From Mycobacterium shimoidei (GTDB lineage Bacteria > Actinomycetota > Actinomycetes > Mycobacteriales > Mycobacteriaceae), in assembly GCA_002101905.1 (NCBI GenBank), contig LQPU01000064.1:1-38300 (forward strand): a DNA stretch of 38,300 bases. Reading direction: 5' to 3'. Of the stretch, positions 33,569 through 38,300 are shown piece after piece. The stretch's first letter is position 1; the number at the start of each line of letters is the position of its first letter. The notes beneath the pieces were generated by a model that was given only the letters and a program-made list of their open reading frames with translations, was not told the DNA's origin and searched no databases. The translations under genes and the position numbers were made by a program.

Positions 33569-34165
33569 GTGTCAGGTCAGCCTCAAAGCGGTCCATTGGT
33601 CAGCCGTGCCAGGGTGACCAACATCGCCAACATGCTGACCCTGCTGCGGTTGGTGTTGGTGCCGATCTTTCTGCTGACGCTGTTTGCCGGCGATGGACAC
33701 CAAACCCCGAGCCGCATTGCGGCTTTCGTGATCTTCGCGGTGGCCGTGATCACCGACCGGTTCGACGGCGCGCTTGCTCGCAACTACGGCATGGTGACCG
33801 AGTTCGGCGCTCTGGCCGATCCGATTGCGGACAAAACCCTCATCGGGGCGGCGCTGATCGGGCTGTCGATGCTCGGCGACCTGCCGTGGTGGATCACCGT
33901 ATTGATCCTGGTCCGGGAAGTGGGGATCACCGTGCTGCGGTTCGCTGTGTTGCGCCGTGGCGTCATTCCGGCCAGCCGTGGCGGCAAGCTCAAGACGCTC
34001 GTGCAGGCGGTGGCGATTGGATTGTTCGTGCTGCCGCTGAACGGGTCCTGGCATCTGACGGCGTCGGCCGTCATGGCGGTTGCGATCGTGCTGACGGTCA
34101 TCACTGGGGTGGACTACGTCGCGTCTGCCGCCAAGGATGTTCGTCGGCGCCCGACGGCGTCCTAA
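33569..34165 (+). CDS. pgsA3: CDP-alcohol phosphatidyltransferase PgsA3
   Basis: A 198-residue integral membrane enzyme with the full CDP-alcohol phosphotransferase motif. D-R-F-D-G-A-L-A-R is followed by G (in EFGALADP) and the two later Asp residues of DPIADK, at about residues 64-90. Four to five hydrophobic helices are visible. It should transfer a phosphatidyl group from CDP-diacylglycerol, probably to glycerol-3-phosphate, giving phosphatidylglycerophosphate for PG and cardiolipin. It matches Rv2746c, next to clgR as in M. tuberculosis. GTG 33569 is chosen because TATTCT lies just upstream; the upstream open frame is not family-like. Confidence 0.93.
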   Translation: MSGQPQSGPLVSRARVTNIANMLTLLRLVLVPIFLLTLFAGDGHQTPSRIAAFVIFAVAVITDRFDGALARNYGMVTEFGALADPIADKTLIGAALIGLSMLGDLPWWITVLILVREVGITVLRFAVLRRGVIPASRGGKLKTLVQAVAIGLFVLPLNGSWHLTASAVMAVAIVLTVITGVDYVASAAKDVRRRPTAS

Positions 34166-34182
34166 CCGGCTACTAAATCGCC

Positions 34183-34210
34183 GGGAACGATTCAGCGTGC
34201 CGGCTGCGTT
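34183..34210 (+). promoter_or_regulatory. Possible SigE-type ECF promoter of clgR
   Basis: GGGAAC (34183-34188) and CGTT (34207-34210) are separated by 18 bases, close to the GGAAC/GTT pattern of SigE and SigH promoters though slightly wide. In M. tuberculosis clgR is induced by envelope stress through SigE, so the position is meaningful. The region 34166-34268 otherwise holds only the clgR ribosome binding site. Confidence 0.4.
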
Positions 34211-34268
34211 GTTCCGAATGATTGCTGTTGATCAGCATCGATAGCTACACAGACCCGAGGGGAGCACC

Positions 34269-34586
34269 ATGTCGTCATTGTTGCGTGAGGTCATCGGCGA
34301 CGTGCTGCGCCGGGTTCGGACTTCGCAAGGCCGCACACTACGTGAAGTGTCCGACACAGCGCGCGTCAGCCTGGGCTACCTCTCCGAGGTCGAGCGTGGC
34401 CGCAAAGAGGCGTCCAGCGAGCTGCTGAGCGCGATCTGCGATGCGCTGGAGGTCCCGCTGTCGGAAGTGCTCGTCGACGCCGGTGAGCAGTTGGCCGGCC
34501 AGGAGCCCGCTGAACCGAGTGCCACCAACATCGATCCGGACACCAAAGTGGTCATTCCGCCGGCGGTGTCGTTGGCTCTTGCCTGA
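34269..34586 (+). CDS. clgR: Transcriptional activator ClgR
   Basis: A 105-residue XRE-type helix-turn-helix regulator. The DNA-binding domain spans about residues 10-67, with REVSDTARVSLGYLSEVERGRKEAS as the two helices. In actinobacteria ClgR activates Clp protease and chaperone genes and, in mycobacteria, the phage-shock operon it belongs to. The C-terminus ends in small hydrophobic residues (VSLALA), which could make the protein a Clp substrate, as reported for ClgR in relatives. A strong Shine-Dalgarno sequence (GAGGGGAG, 34257-34264) precedes the ATG. Confidence 0.95.
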   Translation: MSSLLREVIGDVLRRVRTSQGRTLREVSDTARVSLGYLSEVERGRKEASSELLSAICDALEVPLSEVLVDAGEQLAGQEPAEPSATNIDPDTKVVIPPAVSLALA

Positions 34587-34648
34587 CATATGCGTACTTT
34601 TGGCTGACGTACGTTCAACAGAAGGTGCGGCGATGCGCGCCGAACCGA

Positions 34649-34654
34649 TAAATT
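34649..34654 (+). promoter_or_regulatory. Possible internal -10 for pspA
   Basis: TAAATT fits TANNNT and lies about 40 bases before the pspA ATG in the 109-base gap after clgR. pspA could thus have a promoter in addition to read-through from clgR. The ribosome binding site of pspA is AAGGCGGAG, near 34680-34688. Confidence 0.35.
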
Positions 34655-34695
34655 GAGCGGCAGGAGTCGATCGACAACGAAGGCGGAGTCAACTC

Positions 34696-35517
34696 ATGGC
34701 CAATCCGTTCGTCAAAGGGTGGAAGTACCTGATGGCGCTGTTCAGTGCGAAGATCGATGAGCGCGCCGACCCCAAGGTCCAGATCCAGCAGGCCATCGAG
34801 GAAGCCCAGCGCACCCACCAAGCGCTGACCCAGCAGGCCGCACAAGTGATCGGCAACCAGCGTCAACTCGAAATGCGACTCAATCGGCAGCTGGCCGACA
34901 TCGAAAAACTCCAGGTCAACGTGCGTCAAGCGGTCACGCTGGCCGACCAGGCCACCGCGGCAGGGGACACGGCGAAGGCCGCGGAATACAACAACGCCGC
35001 CGAGGCGTTCGCCGCGCAGTTGGTTACCGCCGAGCAGAGTGTCGAAGACCTCAAGGGATTGCACGACCAGGCGCTGCAAGCAGCGGCGCAGGCCAAAAAG
35101 GCCGTCGAGCAGAACGCGATGGTGCTGCAGCAGAAGATCGCCGAGCGCACCAAGCTGCTCAGCCAGCTGGAGCAGGCCAAGATGCAGGAGCAGGTCAGCG
35201 CGTCGCTGCGGTCGATGAGCGAGCTTGCCGCGCCGGGCAACACCCCAAGCCTCGACGAGGTGCGCGAGAAGATCGAACGCCGCTACGCCAACGCGCTGGG
35301 CGCCGCCGAACTCGCGCAGAATTCGGTTCAGGGCCGCATGCTCGAGGTCGAGCAGGCCAGTGTGCAGATGGCCGGGCACTCGCGGCTGGAACAAATCCGA
35401 GCGTCGATGCGTGGCGAGTCGTTGCCCGCCGGCGGGACAACTGGCGCCAACACCGCCACCCCGGCCGCGCCGGCGAAGCCCGCCGAAGCCGCCCAAAAGC
35501 CCATCGGGCAGCAGTAG
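34696..35517 (+). CDS. pspA: Phage-shock protein A (PspA/IM30 family, 35 kDa antigen)
   Basis: A 273-residue peripheral membrane protein that is almost entirely coiled coil (about 25-225). It opens with an amphipathic helix (FVKGWKYLMALFSAKID) for membrane contact and ends in a flexible tail rich in Ala, Pro and Thr. It corresponds to Rv2744c, the 35 kDa antigen. PspA proteins assemble on damaged inner membrane and stabilise it; in mycobacteria PspA also binds ClgR and restrains it. It lies between clgR and pspM as in M. tuberculosis, and the pspM start follows its stop by 12 bases. Confidence 0.95.
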   Translation: MANPFVKGWKYLMALFSAKIDERADPKVQIQQAIEEAQRTHQALTQQAAQVIGNQRQLEMRLNRQLADIEKLQVNVRQAVTLADQATAAGDTAKAAEYNNAAEAFAAQLVTAEQSVEDLKGLHDQALQAAAQAKKAVEQNAMVLQQKIAERTKLLSQLEQAKMQEQVSASLRSMSELAAPGNTPSLDEVREKIERRYANALGAAELAQNSVQGRMLEVEQASVQMAGHSRLEQIRASMRGESLPAGGTTGANTATPAAPAKPAEAAQKPIGQQ

Positions 35518-35529
35518 ACGGGGAAGGCG

Positions 35530-36330
35530 ATGGCGGTGAAGTCGAGTCACGGCGTTTTCCAGCGCGGTTGGGAGATCGCCGGAGAGCTCAGCGACTTTGT
35601 CGCGCACAAGATCAGCGTTGTCACCGATCCGCGGGCGCGGCTGCTGCGCCGTCGTCGTCGCGCCCTGCGGTGGGGCTTGATCTGTGCCGCCGGATGTGTG
35701 TTCTGGGGGCTGGTGACCGCGGTGCTGGCGGCATGGGGCTGGTTCGCGTTGCTGCTGCAGATCACCGGCGCGGTCGCCGTTGCCCTGGCGATTCCGGCGA
35801 CGCTGCTGCTGCTTCGCTATCGCTGGTTGCGCGCAGAACCGTTGCCGCCGCAACGGCCCGCCAGCACGCGTCGGCTGCCGCCACCGGGTTCGGCCGCGCG
35901 ATCAGCGATGTTCGCGCTGGGCGCGTCCGAGCGTGGCTTCTTCTCGCTGTTGGGGGTCATGGAGCGGGGCGAGATGCTGCCCGCCGCCGAGATCCGCGAC
36001 CTGACCGCCGCGGCCAACCAGACCGCCGCCGCGATGGCGGCAACCGCGGCGCAGGTGGTGTCGATGGAGCGGGCGGTGGCAGCCACCCCGCAGTCGCGGT
36101 CTTATCTGGTGCCCACTATCAACGCGTTCACCGCGCAGTTGGGTACTGGCGTGCGTCAGTACAACGAAATGGTCACCGCTGCAGCGCAATTGGTGTCGTC
36201 AGCCAACGGGACGCCGCTGCCCAACCAGCGCTATCGCGACGAACTGACCGCCGCGACGGATCGCCTGGTCGGTTGGGCGCAGGCGTTCGAGGAACTCCGC
36301 GGGCTGCCAGGCTTTAGAACCGCGCTTTGA
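35530..36330 (+). CDS. pspM: Phage-shock membrane protein PspM
   Basis: A 266-residue membrane protein matching Rv2743c. A basic N-terminus with RLLRRRRRALRW precedes two transmembrane helices (about 50-71 and 75-97). A cytoplasmic helical domain follows, with TAAANQTAAAMAATAAQVVSMERAVAAT. In M. tuberculosis PspM anchors PspA at the membrane as part of the ClgR-PspA-PspM-PspN stress system. The Shine-Dalgarno sequence GGGAAGG lies just before the ATG. No pspN follows; the next gene is the convergent ephG, whose end overlaps this one by 17 bases. Confidence 0.92.
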   Translation: MAVKSSHGVFQRGWEIAGELSDFVAHKISVVTDPRARLLRRRRRALRWGLICAAGCVFWGLVTAVLAAWGWFALLLQITGAVAVALAIPATLLLLRYRWLRAEPLPPQRPASTRRLPPPGSAARSAMFALGASERGFFSLLGVMERGEMLPAAEIRDLTAAANQTAAAMAATAAQVVSMERAVAATPQSRSYLVPTINAFTAQLGTGVRQYNEMVTAAAQLVSSANGTPLPNQRYRDELTAATDRLVGWAQAFEELRGLPGFRTAL

Positions 36331-36736
36331 GCGAGGGCAACACCAACGCGGCCAGGCCGCGCACCGTCGCCTTCAAGATGTCGTAGAAGTCGAAATAGTC
36401 GCGCCACAGCGTGATTCGCCCGTCGTGCACTTCGAATACGCCGCAGATCCAGAACTGCAGCCGTAGCGGTCCGAAGATCAGCGCGTCGGTGCGCTCGGTG
36501 AGAACTGCGGCGCCGTCGCCGGCGATGCGGTGGATCTTCACCTCGAATCCGGCGCGGCCCTCCATCCGCCGAAACAGCTTCATCGCCCGGTTCCGGCCGT
36601 AGATAGTCGGCAGACCGACGTTCTGGTACACCAGGTCATCGGCCAGTGCAGCCTCGACCGTGTCGAAGTCCTGGTCCTGCAGCGCGTTCAGAAAAACCTC
36701 AACGGTACGGGTGTTTTGGGCGGTCTGCTCAGTCAT
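36314..36736 (-). CDS. ephG: Limonene-1,2-epoxide hydrolase-like epoxide hydrolase EphG
   Basis: A 140-residue protein of the limonene epoxide hydrolase fold, very similar to M. tuberculosis EphG (Rv2740). All five active-site residues are present: Y37 and N39 (LVYQNVG), R82 and D84 (ERTDAL), and D113 (WRDYFD). It opens epoxides with water without cofactor; sterol or fatty acid epoxides are likely substrates in this family. The ATG at 36736 has a TAAGCT -10 on the minus strand seven bases upstream. The gene converges on pspM with a 17-base overlap. Confidence 0.94.
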   Translation of the reverse strand: MTEQTAQNTRTVEVFLNALQDQDFDTVEAALADDLVYQNVGLPTIYGRNRAMKLFRRMEGRAGFEVKIHRIAGDGAAVLTERTDALIFGPLRLQFWICGVFEVHDGRITLWRDYFDFYDILKATVRGLAALVLPSLKARF

Positions 36737-36743
36737 GGTCGCC

Positions 36744-36749
36744 AGCTTA
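36744..36749 (-). promoter_or_regulatory. -10 element of ephG (leaderless start)
   Basis: On the minus strand TAAGCT, seven bases before the ephG ATG, is identical to the thyA hexamer and has the same spacing. It lies in the 36-base gap shared with the divergent glycosyltransferase gene. Confidence 0.5.
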
Positions 36750-36772
36750 GAGGTTTGTGACAAGGTAGGGCA

Positions 36773-37945
36773 GTGCGCGTCGCAGTGGTCGCCGGGCCGG
36801 ATCCGGGGCACTCGTTCCCCGCGATCGCGCTGTGCCAGCGTTTTATTGACGCGGGCGACGCACCGACGCTGCTCACCGGAACTGAGTGGCTGGAAACCGC
36901 CCGCGCTGCGGGTGTGGAAGCCGTCGAACTGTTGGGCCTCGATCCCACCGCCGACGACGACGACCGCGACGCCGGCGCCAAGATTCATCAGCGTGCCGCG
37001 CGGATGGCGCTGCTCAATCTTCCCCAAATGCGAGATTTGGCACCGGATCTGGTGGTGTCCGACGTCATCACCGCCTGCGGCGGAATGTCGGCGGAGCTGA
37101 TGGGCACACCGTGGGTCGAGCTCAGTCCGCATCCGCTGTATTTGCCCTCGAAGGGGTTGCCGCCGCTGGGCAGTGGACTGGCACCGGGGACGGGCTTGCG
37201 CGGTCGGTTTCGCGACTCGGTGATGCGGGCGTTGACGGCGCGGTCGTGGCGTGCAGGCCTACGGCAACGAGCGGCGGTCCGTGTCGAGATCGGCCTGCCC
37301 GCCCGCGACCCCGGGCCGTTGCGGCGCCTGATCGCCACGCTGCCCGCGCTGGAGGTGCCGCGACCGGATTGGCCGGCCGAAGCGATCGTGGTGGGTCCGC
37401 TGCACTTCGAGCCGACCGAACAGGTGCTGGCCATTCCGCCGGGCTCCGGGCCGGTGGTCATCGTGGCGCCGTCGACGGCGCTGACCGGCGCTCGCGGGAT
37501 GGCGCAACTCGCGTTGGAATGTCTGGTGCCCGGCGACGGTTTGCCGGTTGGCTCGCGGGTGGTGGTGTCGCGGCTCAACGGCCCAGATCTGACGGTGCCG
37601 CCCTGGGCGGTGGTCGGGCTGGGACGCCAAGACGCGTTGCTGGCAGATGCCGACCTGGTGGTCTGCGGTGGTGGGCACGGGATGGTGGCCAAGACGTTGC
37701 TGGCCGGCGTGCCGCTGGTGGTGGTTCCAGGCGGCGGGGATCAGTGGGAGATCGCCAACCGGGTGACGCGGCAGGGCAGTGGGCTGCTGGTTCGGCCGCT
37801 GACCGCCCAAGCGCTGGTGGCAGCGGTCGGTGAGGTGTTATCTGCGCCGAGCTATCGCGATGCGGCGCGACGGGCCGCGGCGAGCATCGCCGAAGTCGTC
37901 GATCCGGTGCAGGTGTGCCGCCAGGCGCTGAGCCACGCTGTATAA
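36773..37945 (+). CDS. GT-B glycosyltransferase (Rv2739c-like)
   Basis: A 390-residue protein with the two-domain GT-B layout. The N-terminal motif is VAVVAGPDPGHSFPAIAL. The C-terminal nucleotide-sugar site DADLVVCGGGHGMVAKTLLAGVPLVVVP starts at about residue 292, as in family 1 and MurG-like transferases. It should move a sugar from a nucleotide donor to a lipid or small-molecule acceptor; neither is known. It matches Rv2739c by position, next to ephG and the DUF3046 gene. The GTG at 36773 has AAGG seven bases upstream. The start is divergent from ephG. Confidence 0.87.
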   Translation: MRVAVVAGPDPGHSFPAIALCQRFIDAGDAPTLLTGTEWLETARAAGVEAVELLGLDPTADDDDRDAGAKIHQRAARMALLNLPQMRDLAPDLVVSDVITACGGMSAELMGTPWVELSPHPLYLPSKGLPPLGSGLAPGTGLRGRFRDSVMRALTARSWRAGLRQRAAVRVEIGLPARDPGPLRRLIATLPALEVPRPDWPAEAIVVGPLHFEPTEQVLAIPPGSGPVVIVAPSTALTGARGMAQLALECLVPGDGLPVGSRVVVSRLNGPDLTVPPWAVVGLGRQDALLADADLVVCGGGHGMVAKTLLAGVPLVVVPGGGDQWEIANRVTRQGSGLLVRPLTAQALVAAVGEVLSAPSYRDAARRAAASIAEVVDPVQVCRQALSHAV

Positions 37946-37948
37946 CTT
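37941..37948 (+). promoter_or_regulatory. -10 element of the DUF3046 gene
   Basis: TATAACTT contains both TATAAC and TAACTT. The second hexamer (37943-37948) ends six bases before the GTG at 37955. The element overlaps the TAA stop of the glycosyltransferase gene, so the small downstream gene can be transcribed separately as a leaderless mRNA. Confidence 0.55.
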
Positions 37949-37954
37949 GTATCT

Positions 37955-38146
37955 GTGCGCTTAACAGATTTCCACGAACGTGTAACCCTGCGATTTGGCG
38001 CTACCTATGGTGCGTCGGTGCTGGCCGATCACGTGCTGACCGGTTTCGGGCGTACCGCCGCCCAAGCGATCGAAGACGGCGTCGAGCCGCGTGAGGTGTG
38101 GCAGGCGCTGTGCGTGGACTTCGACGTCCCCCGCGACCAGTGGTGA
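37955..38146 (+). CDS. DUF3046 protein (Rv2738c-like)
   Basis: A 63-residue protein very close to M. tuberculosis Rv2738c, with RLTDFHERVTLRFGATYGAS, the acidic LADHVLTG helix and a C-terminal EVWQALCVDFDVPRDQW. DUF3046 is an actinobacterial helical domain of unknown function encoded near recA, and it has been linked to PspN, the fourth phage-shock protein of M. tuberculosis. The start is GTG 37955, supported by the -10 element just upstream. In M. tuberculosis recA follows this gene. Confidence 0.93.
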   Translation: MRLTDFHERVTLRFGATYGASVLADHVLTGFGRTAAQAIEDGVEPREVWQALCVDFDVPRDQW

Positions 38147-38300
38147 GTTTCTGCCCATCTCGCGTTTCAGCGCGGGCTCATTGCGACTTTTTGTCTTAAC
38201 CGGTTGCCTCGGTTGCCTTAACGGGCTCTTCGCAGTTGAGGGTGTAGAGCTGGCCGGCGCGTCGTTACCGGGGTAGGGGTCGAGGTCTTCTGAAGATGAA
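38147..38300 (+). other. Start of the presumed recA upstream region
   Basis: These 154 bases to the window edge carry no gene that can be supported. A direct repeat CGGTTGCCT occurs twice in tandem near 38200-38217, flanked by TTAACC and TTAACG. No mycobacterial LexA box (TCGAAC-N4-GTTCGA) or RecA-NDp-type promoter is visible, so the recA promoters probably lie beyond the window. Confidence 0.5.

Noticed and set aside
38147..38300. SOS (LexA) box upstream of recA
   Set aside because: No TCGAAC-N4-GTTCGA or close variant is present in the 154 bases seen; the box probably lies beyond the window.

Overview
The window looks like chromosomal DNA of a Mycobacterium, probably a slow grower outside the M. 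tuberculosis complex. GC content is high, GTG starts are common, and the backbone follows the M. tuberculosis Rv2773c-Rv2738c gene order: dapB, fabG5, thyA-dfrA, thyX-dapA-rnj, ftsK, pgsA3, clgR-pspA-pspM, ephG and a DUF3046 gene. The genes M. tuberculosis transcribes leftward lie on the + strand here. The window stops before recA, which follows next in M. tuberculosis. No tRNA, rRNA, insertion sequence, prophage or CRISPR array was seen.

Layout. (1) 1-1835: tail of an unidentified gene, then dapB, a membrane/TPR-like protein and a flavodoxin-like protein in ATGA-overlapping order. (2) 1886-10214: six + strand genes, nearly all overlapping, that look like a lipid or carboxylic acid catabolic operon: acyl-CoA ligase, single-chain biotin-dependent acyl-CoA carboxylase, two short-chain dehydrogenases, an aminoglycoside-phosphotransferase-fold kinase and an aldo/keto reductase. 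A convergent pair (dienelactone hydrolase, F420-type luciferase-like oxidoreductase) follows. (3) 12002-13281: thyA-dfrA. (4) 13378-24701: an accessory block in the place where M. tuberculosis has type I restriction genes and toxin-antitoxin modules. It holds a DivIVA-like coiled-coil protein, a YcaQ-type DNA glycosylase, and a divergent set. The minus arm of that set is an unknown 528-residue protein, a helical/beta-domain protein, a cyclase-AAA-TPR regulator and a large FAD oxidoreductase. The plus arm is a second helical/beta-domain protein and a polyprenyl synthetase. This set is the best candidate for an undescribed system. (5) 24725-28088: thyX, dapA, rnj. (6) 28173-30183 (minus): methyltransferase, mycofactocin-type dehydrogenase and ABM monooxygenase, separated from rnj by a long hairpin. 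(7) 30432-38146: ftsK, Rv2747-like acetyltransferase, pgsA3, the envelope-stress genes clgR-pspA-pspM, ephG, a glycosyltransferase and a DUF3046 protein.

How they work together. dapB and dapA make the diaminopimelate/lysine precursors for the cell wall. thyA, thyX and dfrA cover dTMP and folate cycling. pgsA3 makes anionic phospholipid, and the psp genes guard the membrane. In the accessory block, prenyl diphosphate synthesis plus a phytoene-desaturase-like FAD enzyme suggests an isoprenoid product, perhaps controlled by the cyclase-AAA protein. The two beta-domain proteins share a C-terminal module encoded on opposite arms, which ties the two arms together.

A regulatory pattern stands out. 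At ten genes, a TANNNT-like -10 hexamer lies 6 to 8 bases before the start codon, as expected for leaderless mRNAs.
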